This document shows positions 46,001 through 53,770 of a stretch of DNA of 64,000 bases, piece by piece. A program made the position numbers and the translations under genes. The first letter of the stretch is position 1; each line of letters begins with the position of its first letter. Where the stretch lies: the NCBI RefSeq assembly GCF_008274805.1, contig NZ_CP022579.1, forward strand, positions 3,410,001 to 3,474,000, written 5' to 3'. This DNA comes from Oryzomicrobium terrae (lineage in GTDB: Bacteria; Pseudomonadota; Gammaproteobacteria; Burkholderiales; Rhodocyclaceae). A model generated the notes under the pieces. The model did no database searches. It was not told where the DNA came from and saw only the letters and a program-made list of their open reading frames with translations.

Positions 46001-47787
46001 GCATGCGTTCGTGGCTGGCCGGGCAGACACATGCGTTATGCAACGACCTGGAACCCAACAGTTATGAGTGGGTCGAGGCAGGATATGCGAACCACCTCTG
46101 TGGGCGACGGATTGAGATCTCCTCCATCCGGAAATATCTCAACGATGCCACCCCATTTTTGCGGCCACTCACGAATCACCTGTTTGAGCAGGGCATCAAT
46201 GGCATTGATTGGCAGAAGGCATTTGCGGACGTCAAAGACGAAGCGCCCCTCACGGCGATTCGTCACTTCCAACGGTGGTTGGGGATCACCCCCGAATCTC
46301 CTCGAGCCCGCCCTCTTGGCGCTCAGCAATACGCTGAAACGCTCTCCCAAGAAGAAGGAAAGGCGGCGTTTCAGTATCTGGTTCGGGAGGCCAAGGCCAC
46401 CGGCGACTTGTATGACCGGGCAGCCACGGTTCTGCTGCTTTTGCTGAACTGCCCAATGAGATGGCAAGAAGTCATGGGCTTGCGGGTGCTGGATGTCTGT
46501 GCTGAAGAGAAGCATCCTCATGTGGTCGTGACTGCTGAGGCAGGGACTGATCTGAAATCCGAAAATGCCAATCGTGTCATTCCATTTTCAGATCCGGTAT
46601 TGCAAAAACGCCTGCAGGCGTTACACACCTTACAGCGGCAACGACACCCGAGCCAGCAGCGGGTCCCGCTCTTTGGAAACCCATTGGATGTGCAGCGGAA
46701 CTCCGCTGACGACCGTCTTCATGATCTGTTAAGCATGGCTTTGCGGCTGGCGACGGGGAATAGCCAGATTCGCATTCATGCTCTGCGGCACACAGCAATC
46801 AACTGGCAACTGCAAGTGCTGCTGTCGCCAGAAAAGTCTTGGCGAGATTGTCTGGACCAGCGGCAAGCGTTGTTTGTGTTGTCCGCTCAGGCAGGGCATG
46901 GCACGCCGGAGACGACGTGTGAGCACTACGCACAGGGGTTGGATTGGGCCCGCCGGAAATGGCTAGATCGATTACAGCCTCAACAGACATCCAACTACGG
47001 GGATGCGTTTTTAGGGGTACTGACGGGAGCCACCCCTGCAGCCATCCGGCAGCGGCGTCATCGGCATGGCAGTGTCGAGTTGCCGTCTCAGGAAGGGTTT
47101 CAGATCTCTGGCAATGACTTGGCAGCAGGGCTGCAGGAGCGCCCTTCAGCACTGCCACCTAGCGAATTGGTGGCGGATCGAAATCGGCGAGCCGCTATTC
47201 TGGTGGGATTGCTGATTTTGGGTGACTCGCTCGAAATTGCGGCGCTGGTGGCTGGGGTGGAACAGGCTGACGCCAAGTCCATTCAGCAGGGCTTGCGAAG
47301 GCATCTCGACCGGTACGGCATCTCGGATCCTGTGATGACGGGAATCTGCCGAGAAAAATTTCTTGAGCAAATGGAAACGATTCCGTTCGTCGAGTCGATG
47401 GCAAACGGAGCGCCAACCAAGGCCATTCTTCGACAACTCTGTGCACGAGTTTTACCGGCGGGAAATCCTTGGTCTTTTACATTTTATGAGGATTTGACGG
47501 AGCTACGGGACTGGATATCCCGCTGGCACGAGTTGGACATCAATCCCATTGTTTTACTCAAGCAGGAAGGACAGTCTCAGTACCGTCAGCAGAGAAACGT
47601 TATGTTACGTGCTACAGGCTACCAATTAATCAAAGAACTCAAACCCCGCCATTTTTCAACTGGTGTACAGGCCTATCTCAAGTTCGGGTACAGAAACCCT
47701 TCCCAGTCGGCCCCACTTCGAGGTGTCCAGCTCCTCAATTTCCTGCTCTCAGTTAGCGTACTTTCGATCTACCTGCAAACGACTTGA
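43072..47787 (+). CDS. Giant protein with three tandem tyrosine-recombinase-like domains
   Basis: 1571 residues. Domain C (about 1090-1300) has the full catalytic set: R1130 (MRWQEVMGL), K1162, H1236-x2-R1239 (HALRHT), H1276 (AGHGTPETT) and Y1286. Domain B (about 520-710) keeps R552, K576 and R669-H670 (AGRHTVDAVLREAGID) but has Phe/Trp where the Tyr should be. Domain A (about 290-465) keeps R313 or R318 and Y459 but has lost HxxR. The regions between and before look like core-binding helices. It is unlike the island integrase. It may be an embedded element's recombinase or a defence/regulatory protein. No clear ribosome-binding site precedes ATG 43072. Confidence 0.7.
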   Translation: MDTRPHTSPVQSSQEVSPRFPAEKGALSAQPSLDFDDALHLCIEVFRLGDDRLGLTPLLQQLVIDARWLVQNYAQPNWVRQLSELLKEVAPTEDAISQINLEAERVRTFRGSLAKTLLSEPKGSHPPSVRLVYRQWRGLLCLTALAERRPISSTLATALRQAGGSKAPPLPAFHKEAIDAQLLQLDPDSPQARLWAYFRDGWGRELPSPFRSIVPRSQAPQTTDVALSPTTSLLPDSPATAVSPREFKERADLLSGYKAQVGLAGLRVFSGIGDLPLCLLPMELEAILPKILAWRSGAYRESYLCVLLTLLTRVMPGRYHDLPLQKTLSPAIWLDLEGGGFEWNLSQVITSHNGEEGYQPQPEDIYFHVPLPLCLIEDLRQLRQPEYQSVGDFFGDRIDDIARNTKRLLRELAGTSHRPTLTRLSHSWGRYLLHLCRDEAYASALSLDFTLGTTANFNYTRLQGKRVLHILQSVYDRLGLGSHARKGELPDVGSQRATRGEQHRALLLNCTQTIHTHYQQLSKRASYNELLGCHNQIALHTYALTKFVLGTRAQQEECLTAERVDLPHALMLVSDKRTSHYHLERLIGIPPWPLGYLVFYQQWLDALAYRLDRHNRRLAKAIRLSVVQASSSPLPWFFRLSYQGQPEALGSPDLAELFTRFGCANNAGRHTVDAVLREAGIDSASIMGWAGRGNPGQELFGPWSLAIPEPWAKTCAEQLNQWLIRQGLPSAPTLKGRQLTSTPNALQQTYCPERLAQLPPSLLTSEVTTPCPFPSTILSELRRDEVVRRQWQKAGAALHWGSIACALVIEDGVCLTEELSLILEAIDQEQIHHVGIHSFVDISMPSLGIRRVWLSRITRALLHQFMPRREALPTAQVLDSQIAACLPGCGISGMQALVAAALAYLTIHLPTLLSRWCCGEAIARTTRPQSVARHFINRCEPLQPSELKSKKRRTSTSLAVLLSSASRQIERGASDASMRSWLAGQTHALCNDLEPNSYEWVEAGYANHLCGRRIEISSIRKYLNDATPFLRPLTNHLFEQGINGIDWQKAFADVKDEAPLTAIRHFQRWLGITPESPRARPLGAQQYAETLSQEEGKAAFQYLVREAKATGDLYDRAATVLLLLLNCPMRWQEVMGLRVLDVCAEEKHPHVVVTAEAGTDLKSENANRVIPFSDPVLQKRLQALHTLQRQRHPSQQRVPLFGNPLDVQRNSADDRLHDLLSMALRLATGNSQIRIHALRHTAINWQLQVLLSPEKSWRDCLDQRQALFVLSAQAGHGTPETTCEHYAQGLDWARRKWLDRLQPQQTSNYGDAFLGVLTGATPAAIRQRRHRHGSVELPSQEGFQISGNDLAAGLQERPSALPPSELVADRNRRAAILVGLLILGDSLEIAALVAGVEQADAKSIQQGLRRHLDRYGISDPVMTGICREKFLEQMETIPFVESMANGAPTKAILRQLCARVLPAGNPWSFTFYEDLTELRDWISRWHELDINPIVLLKQEGQSQYRQQRNVMLRATGYQLIKELKPRHFSTGVQAYLKFGYRNPSQSAPLRGVQLLNFLLSVSVLSIYLQTT

Positions 47788-47800
47788 TCATGAGGACTCA

Positions 47801-48691
47801 ATGAATCCCAACCTGAATAAAAGCCATATCGACACCTTACTAGCCGAGGGGAAATATGCCGTTGTAAACTTCGCCCACCCGGTGTTTTTCTGCACTGTTG
47901 TCAGCATAAAAACATTTCTCAACGTGATGAAACATACCATCAAGGCGATTAGGGCCTCCATCCCATCCAATAGCAAGGGGCAAGTCGCCGTTCAGATAAA
48001 AGGCGAAATTCTGGTGATGCAAGTTGTTGACCACAGCGAAGCACCGGGTGGGGATTTGTTTAGTCAGACTGAGAGTGACGAGTCATCGGCGGAAACATCA
48101 GCTCGTGCCGCCCAGTCAACCGCGGAAATCAAAGCAGAAGCAGCCCGCCAAGCCTCCTCAAAATTCGTCAACGCTGCACAGGAGCTGGCAAGCGATGCAG
48201 AAACTCATCCCCGCACACTTGAAGATATTAACGCTGTGATTGCGCTTAACGACGACCCTACTGCCTTGCGAAGTGCCTATGTCGCAGCCCTCCAGCCAGA
48301 AGTCACCCTCGATTTTATCGAGCACCAGCAGATTCTGGGGGGACATGGTAGTGCCCCGGCCGGTTTTGTTTCCAAGGAAACATTCGTCTTACATAACTGC
48401 CGGCTCACCATCAACAACACCCAACTCTCGGTGACGGCTCCCAACCACGACGCAAACTGGCAGCGAATTCAAAAGAGTTTTGGGAAAACGACTCCGCTTC
48501 GAGCACACAATACTGACATCATGCGCCGTCTGCGAATTGCGGCGGCCCTAGACGTCCAAGTCAGTCTCGAAGTCAGTGTTTTTGAGTTAACCGGAAAGCG
48601 CAAACGATATCTGACCCCCCTGCGGATTCTCAACGAATCTGAAATTGTTGAAAGCTGCAAACAGGAGCTAGAGCTACTGAGCAGTAGCTAG
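47801..48691 (+). CDS. Unknown protein downstream of the giant recombinase
   Basis: A 296-residue soluble protein with no recognised domain. The N-terminal part is beta/alpha-like (YAVVNFAHPVFFCTVVSI). A charged Ala/Glu/Ser-rich helix (about 85-130) follows, then a C-terminal half with repeated beta-type segments (FVLHNCRLTINNTQLSVTAP). It starts 13 bases after the recombinase stop with GAGGACT upstream, so the two form an operon and the protein may be an accessory factor. Confidence 0.6.
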   Translation: MNPNLNKSHIDTLLAEGKYAVVNFAHPVFFCTVVSIKTFLNVMKHTIKAIRASIPSNSKGQVAVQIKGEILVMQVVDHSEAPGGDLFSQTESDESSAETSARAAQSTAEIKAEAARQASSKFVNAAQELASDAETHPRTLEDINAVIALNDDPTALRSAYVAALQPEVTLDFIEHQQILGGHGSAPAGFVSKETFVLHNCRLTINNTQLSVTAPNHDANWQRIQKSFGKTTPLRAHNTDIMRRLRIAAALDVQVSLEVSVFELTGKRKRYLTPLRILNESEIVESCKQELELLSSS

Positions 48692-49096
48692 ATGCCATGA
48701 CCTCGATACCTTAAGTTTTCGAAATTTCGACCAAGAAGGAGGAGTACTTAGCCACATCGCTCCTCCGACTACATTTCGTCTGGTCACCACGCCAGTGAAA
48801 AAACATCGTGATTCAGTTGTACAACAACAGCCGACATTGCGCCACTGACCAGACTACGGCGGCAATGCGCGGGGGATCTGCCGCTCAGGCGCTGAAGGCG
48901 GGTAATGGATACTGTATCGAGATTGACCATACCATTCAGCTGTCGTCCGGAGTACAGGCGCAGGAGAATTCCCAGAAGGTCCGATCAGCAAGAGAAAAGC
49001 GATCAGGCATCATTCCCCCGTCTTGGCACTGCTTTGCCGCCACCGGATTGGCCCTGTACTTGGTGCAATGCCACGTGAAAGTGGAGTGCTTAAACG
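48692..49096. other. Spacer after the recombinase gene pair
   Basis: About 400 bases with no supported gene. An imperfect hairpin (GGAGGAG 48738-48744 with CTCCTCC 48760-48766) may end the upstream transcript. No direct repeat to the left spacer was recognised. Confidence 0.45.
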
Positions 49097-49957
49097 TCAA
49101 ACCCCGCTAATCAGCAGCTTGTTCTCGCCTGATGAGAAAAGGCTTTTCAGCTCCCGATCCCGACTCAAGATGCTTCCTGAAAGCTTGTTTCCCTTGACTG
49201 CGAGCTTTACTTGATCATTGCACCAGCCTTTGTAGGTGGCCATCAAGCCGACATAGCGATTTCCGGCATGCTCTATCAACAAATCAGATAATCCATATTT
49301 CTCGATGAAAGCGTAGAGTTCCTTTTCGACGAAGGCGCCCTTCGGCAGCATATCGAGGGCCATCGAGACAAAGTCGACGATCAACTCATAGTGCCGTTGA
49401 GACAACGTATCCGTCTTGGCAAGTTCCAAAATGTTTTCGATAAACGAGAAGAGTTGATTTCTGCGGATGGCCAAGTCAGCAAGGACTGGTACGGCGATAT
49501 CTTTAACCTCATCTTTCAAACTACGGTCCAGCATAAAGATGCGTGCCGACTCGACGGACCCGAAATAGTCCGCAACTTTGTTCATGTAAAAAACAATGTT
49601 CTGCGCGTGAATTTCCTCAGAGACAAGGTCAATCGTCTTTTGAAGCTTGTCTAGCTTCCGTGCGAGATACATCGTTTGAATGACGATGGCACCGACGATC
49701 ACGCCGGTTGAAATGCCAAGAGCGACCAACTGAGCTTGTTGTGCGGCCTGAATAATTTTTGCGGCATCCATAAGGTTGCCCGCATCGGGCATGTTCGCGG
49801 GAATAAACGGAAGGTGCTGAACCGCCCCCGTATTGCCCGATCCGCGCGCCCAGTAAGCCACTCCGTTTGCAGACGACATCCGCATCGTGCCTTCACTTAG
49901 CCCCTTGACAACCTCTGGCGTAACAGCGCTCCAATCGATTCTGAAAAAAGTCTCCAT
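49097..49957 (-). CDS. Single-pass membrane protein of unknown function
   Basis: A 286-residue protein. One hydrophobic segment lies at about 72-98 (LVALGISTGVIVGAIVIQTM) and is followed by a coiled-coil-like stretch (LARKLDKLQKTIDLVSEE) and a long helical cytoplasmic-type C terminus. No family recognised. It starts 15 bases after the DUF3944 gene stop with GAGGG upstream, so they are an operon. A membrane protein paired with a cytoplasmic partner in a defence-like island could be an abortive-infection effector; this is speculation. Confidence 0.55.
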   Translation of the reverse strand: METFFRIDWSAVTPEVVKGLSEGTMRMSSANGVAYWARGSGNTGAVQHLPFIPANMPDAGNLMDAAKIIQAAQQAQLVALGISTGVIVGAIVIQTMYLARKLDKLQKTIDLVSEEIHAQNIVFYMNKVADYFGSVESARIFMLDRSLKDEVKDIAVPVLADLAIRRNQLFSFIENILELAKTDTLSQRHYELIVDFVSMALDMLPKGAFVEKELYAFIEKYGLSDLLIEHAGNRYVGLMATYKGWCNDQVKLAVKGNKLSGSILSRDRELKSLFSSGENKLLISGV

Positions 49958-49972
49958 CTCATAGCCCTCAAA

Positions 49973-50707
49973 TCAATATCGATCTGCCTGAGCCAATGCT
50001 CGACGCATGTAAGCCACTTGAATCACGCACGGAACGGTAACGCGATAAGCGGTGCCTGTGAGCAATGGCACCGAAAACAACAACGAGATCAACCAGCCTA
50101 TCGGGCCAGCAAAAATTCCCAACATGCGACCTAGGCCAAGGTTCGCAACGACCGGTATACCTCGGCCAAGCAGTGACAGAGCCAGACCATCGGCAAGTAG
50201 CATCGAAATCTGATAGGAAACCACCGGACTCCGTTTCAGCGCTTCGAATATTTCATCCAGCACCACCTTCCCACCGGTGAAGGCACTCGTGCCGAGTGCA
50301 TCTGCCATTTCGCTCCTGTGCTCTGGTGTTAAGTACTCCCAGGATTTCGCAAAAATTTTGCTGAGTGCGGCATTTTCGATGTCATAGGCGGAATTATTCT
50401 TGTTTACCTTGACACCTAGAAAGTCACAAACGTCACAAAGAATTTCCTTGTATGGCACGCCGTGACCACGAAAAAAATTGACGAGAGAATCACCGCCAAA
50501 GAGCTGCAATTCACCAGCAATCAGGTCCCAGACCTGTGTCAGGTTGCCTCCGGCACTCTGGAAGCGAGGCTCCTTCAGCAGTTCCTGCGCCCAGCGAGTT
50601 TCCCCGTCTTTATCTCTGGAAAGGTATCCAACCAGAATCGCCAAGTCGTCATTTTTGGCGTACGCCAAAAATTGGAGATCTACGTCTCCAAGATACTTAA
50701 TGCCCAT
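49973..50707 (-). CDS. DUF3944 / YaaW-like protein
   Basis: A 244-residue protein whose first 35 residues (GIKYLGDVDLQFLAYAKNDD) match the DUF3944 pattern. The rest resembles the UPF0174/YaaW family, ending in two hydrophobic segments (VVANLGLGRMLGIFAGPIGW and LISLLFSVPLLTG) that may contact the membrane. The function of the family is not established. It leads the leftward pair with the membrane protein. Confidence 0.8.
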   Translation of the reverse strand: MGIKYLGDVDLQFLAYAKNDDLAILVGYLSRDKDGETRWAQELLKEPRFQSAGGNLTQVWDLIAGELQLFGGDSLVNFFRGHGVPYKEILCDVCDFLGVKVNKNNSAYDIENAALSKIFAKSWEYLTPEHRSEMADALGTSAFTGGKVVLDEIFEALKRSPVVSYQISMLLADGLALSLLGRGIPVVANLGLGRMLGIFAGPIGWLISLLFSVPLLTGTAYRVTVPCVIQVAYMRRALAQADRY

Positions 50708-50724
50708 GCTTGCTCACTCGACCA

Positions 50725-50916
50725 TTATCTTTTGCAAGGACAGCACTTAGTCGTTTGTGTCCTTGTGCCACCACAAATGCACTTTCGGCCCTTCGCGCCA
50801 TTCTTGAAGCCCTATCCCGCGTGCAACTTGCCACGAAGGTTCTCGATTAGTTCGGAAATATGATCCTGAAGCAAAGATACATTGAAATTTGACCAGTGGT
50901 GATAGTCGTCCGTCAT
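50725..50916 (-). pseudogene. SEC-C-like small ORF interrupted by an amber codon
   Basis: On the minus strand ATG 50916 opens MTDDYHHWSNFNVSLLQDH..., which reaches TAG at 50814-50812. The frame then continues to TAA 50725 with KCICGG...KCCPCK, a CxC...CC pattern like the SEC-C zinc motif. The 63-codon frame looks like a small SEC-C protein broken by one stop. It overlaps the HsdS-like remnant by 4 bases. Confidence 0.4.
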
Positions 50917-50992
50917 CGGCCTTCGAGGGCGACCAGTTCGGCGTCCATGTCGGTGAGGATCGACACTATCGCATCTTGCTCATCGCCACACC
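50913..50992 (-). pseudogene. HsdS C-terminal remnant
   Basis: The leftward frame ending at TGA 50913 reads DEQDAIVSILTDMDAELVAL, close to the conserved C-terminal repeat of type I specificity subunits (EQxAIAxVLxDMDAEI). No longer HsdS frame continues upstream, so this is a leftover of a type I restriction locus. The rest of 50708-51128 holds no supported intact gene. Confidence 0.45.
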
Positions 50993-51128
50993 GCCACCAA
51001 GGAGGCGAAGTACCCCTTCGGCGTTTCCTTCGCCCCCTTGCAAAACCCTTCCTAGAAATCGTTCATGACATCCGCCTCGATTTCTTCAGCAGGAGACTAG
51101 CCCATCCAGCCTCCCGCCGAGGGAGCAA

Positions 51129-51815
51129 TTATGGATTGAGCACCAGCCGCAGTTTTGGCTGCTTCGGTTTGCGCTGATGGTTTTGTCCTTGTACCAGCAA
51201 CCACGTCAATTCGGCCAGGGCTTTGCCAGACAGCCCAGCGTTATGCATTCCGGCCTCCGCCAACCAAAGCAACGCCTGACGTACGGTGGGTACTCCCCCA
51301 CCTTGATTTGCTGCTGCCCACAGCAACATTCGAGCAAGGCCTTCGCTGGGATTGGTGATTGAACGCGCAGTGTTTTTGGCTTCATCGAGCCAGCCTGCTA
51401 GGCCACCGCCAGTTAGGAAATGCTCCAACCGTTTATGCTCCCAGAAAACCTGGTTGAACACATGGCGAACCAAGGTTGGCAGCTTGTTGATCTGTTGCTT
51501 GGCTTCGCTCAGCAGCATTGGGCTCACGCCCCAACGATCTGGAACGGTCTCGAAGAGATTGATCCCAGAGACAGCCTGCTCCACCCGCACCAGCTTCCCG
51601 AGCAGGATCGGGCCATAGCCTTCAACCTCGATGATCTTGCCGAACACTTTCACAAGGCAGCCTACGGTGAGATGTGGATCAGTGACTTTGTCCCACCATT
51701 CGACGCTGCACCGGAAAGGGTGGCAATACACCTCGGCCTTCACATGCTGACCACCCCAGGGATGCGGTAAACGGATGATCGAGAGCAGCCGGTAGATCTC
51801 GGGATACTTAGCCAT
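51129..51815 (-). CDS. Integrase-linked protein with possible OB-fold
   Basis: A 228-residue protein of unknown family. The N-terminal 85 residues suggest an OB-fold (VYCHPFRCSVEWWDKV, LVKVFGKIIEVEGYGPILLG) and the rest is helical, ending in a basic tail (HQRKPKQPKLRLVLNP). It overlaps the integrase stop by 8 bases, so it is co-translated with it. It could be a DNA-binding accessory factor of excision or early replication. Confidence 0.6.
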   Translation of the reverse strand: MAKYPEIYRLLSIIRLPHPWGGQHVKAEVYCHPFRCSVEWWDKVTDPHLTVGCLVKVFGKIIEVEGYGPILLGKLVRVEQAVSGINLFETVPDRWGVSPMLLSEAKQQINKLPTLVRHVFNQVFWEHKRLEHFLTGGGLAGWLDEAKNTARSITNPSEGLARMLLWAAANQGGGVPTVRQALLWLAEAGMHNAGLSGKALAELTWLLVQGQNHQRKPKQPKLRLVLNP

Positions 51816-53040
51816 GACTCACCTCCTGTGGGAGAGATGGGGTCATGGTACTGACCAGTAACCGTTCAAAGGCCGAGCCGTCCCGGCGGGTAAGGTTGGG
51901 GACGTAGCGGGAATACACCCGGAAGAGCATCTCGGTGGTGGTGTGTCCCAACTGGCGGGCAATCCACTCGGGGTTTTCTCCCGCACCGAGCCATAAGGTG
52001 GCGGCAGTGTGCCGACACTGATAGGGACGCCGGTCTTTGAGGCCCAAGTGCCGGAGTAACGGTTTCCAGACCCGCTTGGTCACGTTCTTGTAGTCCAGCG
52101 CTTTGCCTTCCCGGTTACAGAACACGAGCTCGGACAGTTTCCGGGTGCCGGCTTGCTGGCGACGCAGGGCTTCGAAAACCATTTGCGACATCTGGATCTC
52201 CCGCTGGGAGCCATCTGTCTTGGTGTAGCTCTCTTCACCATCGACCACGGTTTCCCGCACCAGGATCAGTCGCCGATCAAAGTCCACATACTTCCACTTC
52301 AGCCCATGGACTTCCCCGGTACGCATCCCAGTGAAGAAGCGCACGATGAAGTAGTCTCGAAAATCGGCTCGGACGGTATCGATGATCCGTTTGACCTCTT
52401 CCAGGCTGAAGGGATCGACGTCGGTACGCTTGACCTTGAGTTGTTTGATGTTCTGGAAGGGCGTGCGAAAATCGAAGCGGTCGGCGGCTTCGCAAAGGAT
52501 TTGCCGCAGCGGGTTCAATATCTTGTTGATCCGTGGGTTGGATAGCGTTTGTTGCTTGCCCCGCGCCTGAACTTTGGCGAGATCTGCGCGGAAGGCAAGG
52601 ATGTCCGCCTTGGTGATGCAGCCGACCTCCATTTCTCCGAACCGGGGGATGAGTCGTTTATCGAGATCGTCCCGGATCGTCTTCTGGTGGGAGTTTCTCC
52701 ACTCCACCGATTTCTCTCCGAACCAGACCTCAGCAAAGTCCTTGAACAATGGCGTCGGCGGCTTGGCCGGTTGCAGGACCTGCACAGGAGTCGAGATCAC
52801 CGGGCTGACTTGGGGAGTGACCGCGTCAAACTTCTGGGCGTTCTTGCTGGTGGGGAAAAACTGGCGGTAGTTGAAGGTACCGGAGGCAATCTCCTGTTCC
52901 AACCGTTCGAGAACCTTTCCCAAGCGTTTCCGGTTTGTCGCCGTGTCGGGTAGTGCTGTCTGTTCGCGACAACGGATGCCTTGGTAGTAAAAATCGATTA
53001 TCAAACACCCCGTTTCTTTGCGAACCTGGATGCTAGCCAT
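51808..53040 (-). CDS. int: Tyrosine site-specific integrase of the island
   Basis: A 410-residue integrase. The N-terminal Arm-binding domain (DUF3596-like, about 1-60) and core-binding domain (about 110-200) precede a catalytic domain with R240 (TGMRTGEVHGL), R343-H344 (YQCRHT, where Tyr replaces the first His as in other DUF3596 integrases), H366 (LGHTTTEM) and Y376. It lies next to the tRNA target at the right end, in the expected position and orientation for a tRNA-targeting island. Confidence 0.93.
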   Translation of the reverse strand: MASIQVRKETGCLIIDFYYQGIRCREQTALPDTATNRKRLGKVLERLEQEIASGTFNYRQFFPTSKNAQKFDAVTPQVSPVISTPVQVLQPAKPPTPLFKDFAEVWFGEKSVEWRNSHQKTIRDDLDKRLIPRFGEMEVGCITKADILAFRADLAKVQARGKQQTLSNPRINKILNPLRQILCEAADRFDFRTPFQNIKQLKVKRTDVDPFSLEEVKRIIDTVRADFRDYFIVRFFTGMRTGEVHGLKWKYVDFDRRLILVRETVVDGEESYTKTDGSQREIQMSQMVFEALRRQQAGTRKLSELVFCNREGKALDYKNVTKRVWKPLLRHLGLKDRRPYQCRHTAATLWLGAGENPEWIARQLGHTTTEMLFRVYSRYVPNLTRRDGSAFERLLVSTMTPSLPQEVSHG

Positions 53041-53269
53041 GGCACACCCCGCCGTTTGCCATAGGAATCCCGAATTGCTGCGGGGTCATCCCGATCATGT
53101 CTGATTCGATTTTTTCCCAAAGGAAAAGAATCTTCCGACCACCAAAGGGACGGATGTAATGCACCCCCTCAAGCAGCACGCTGTCCTTTAAGCGCTCGCG
53201 AATAGTTCTGGCGTCGTACTTGATGCGGAGAGCCAGTTCATCAGTTGTGAGATATGTGGTCGTAGCCAT
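53033..53269 (-). CDS. Excisionase-like HTH protein
   Basis: A 78-residue protein whose winged-HTH segment TTDELALRIKYDARTIRERL resembles small excisionases. A charged tail contains the aromatic-rich GRKILFLWEKIESD. ATG 53269 is preceded by AGGAGG at the right spacing; a longer start at 53296 is less likely. It overlaps the integrase start by 8 bases. Confidence 0.75.
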   Translation of the reverse strand: MATTTYLTTDELALRIKYDARTIRERLKDSVLLEGVHYIRPFGGRKILFLWEKIESDMIGMTPQQFGIPMANGGVCHG

Positions 53270-53299
53270 GATTCGCCTCCTGTGAGCAATTAGCATCGT

Positions 53300-53391
53300 T
53301 TGTTCGCATTTCGATCCAAACGTTAATATAAATTAACACACAGGGGCGTGTTTGCAAGTATTTTTTTACAAGCGTTAAGATATGCGAACAA
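53300..53391. promoter_or_regulatory. Divergent xis/cro operator region
   Basis: TTGTTCGCAT (53300-53309) and its exact inverse ATGCGAACAA (53382-53391) flank the spacer; the second covers the cro-like start codon. Between them is GTTAAT-ATAA-ATTAAC (53322-53337), a perfect palindrome in an A/T-rich promoter zone. Probable binding sites of the Cro-like protein. Confidence 0.5.
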
Positions 53392-53645
53392 TGATTCGCT
53401 TTCGCTTACAAGAACTACTTGCCGAAAAACACTTTAAAGAGGGGCGTCGAGTGACGCTGCTGGAGGTGTCACAGGCCACGGGTATCAACCGTGTCACGCT
53501 GTCCAAGATGGTTAATCATCTTGGCTACAGCACTGTCACGGACAACTTGGACAAGCTGTGCAAATACTTCGATTGCAAGCTAGAGGATTTGGCTGTGTAC
53601 GTGGATGCCCCTGCAGAGCAGGAAGACGGTCACAGAGAGAAGTAG
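53382..53645 (+). CDS. Cro/C1-type HTH regulator
   Basis: An 87-residue protein with a Cro/C1 HTH (about 20-68: VTLLEVSQATGINRVTLSKM, then LDKLCKYFDCKLEDLAVY). It is divergent from the excisionase-integrase operon across a spacer with inverted repeats, so it is probably the switch that keeps excision off. Confidence 0.85.
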   Translation: MRTMIRFRLQELLAEKHFKEGRRVTLLEVSQATGINRVTLSKMVNHLGYSTVTDNLDKLCKYFDCKLEDLAVYVDAPAEQEDGHREK

Positions 53646-53731
53646 TCGCTTTGTGCGGCTAATGAGAGATCCCAATCAAAACCCAGTCACATCGCAGTCA
53701 CGACTTGGTCACAGATTGGTCACCAAATAAA

Positions 53732-53762
53732 AAAGGGTTAGACCATGACGGTCTAACCCTTT
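53732..53762 (-). terminator. Island-borne terminator for the reconstituted tRNA
   Basis: AAAGGGTTAGACC (53732-53744) and GGTCTAACCCTTT (53750-53762) form a perfect 13-bp stem, with a TTTTATTT tract on the minus strand. It lies 8 bases beyond the tRNA CCA end and differs in sequence from the chromosomal terminator at 29839. Confidence 0.85.
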
Positions 53763-53770
53763 GATTTTTT

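Noticed and set aside
42388-49096. Giant recombinase gene pair as a complete nested element with its own attachment repeats
   Set aside because: I compared the flanking spacers by eye and found no convincing direct repeat; boundaries cannot be defined.
48808-49110. 100-codon rightward ORF in the spacer
   Set aside because: No domain, no ribosome-binding site and overlaps the end of the membrane-protein gene.
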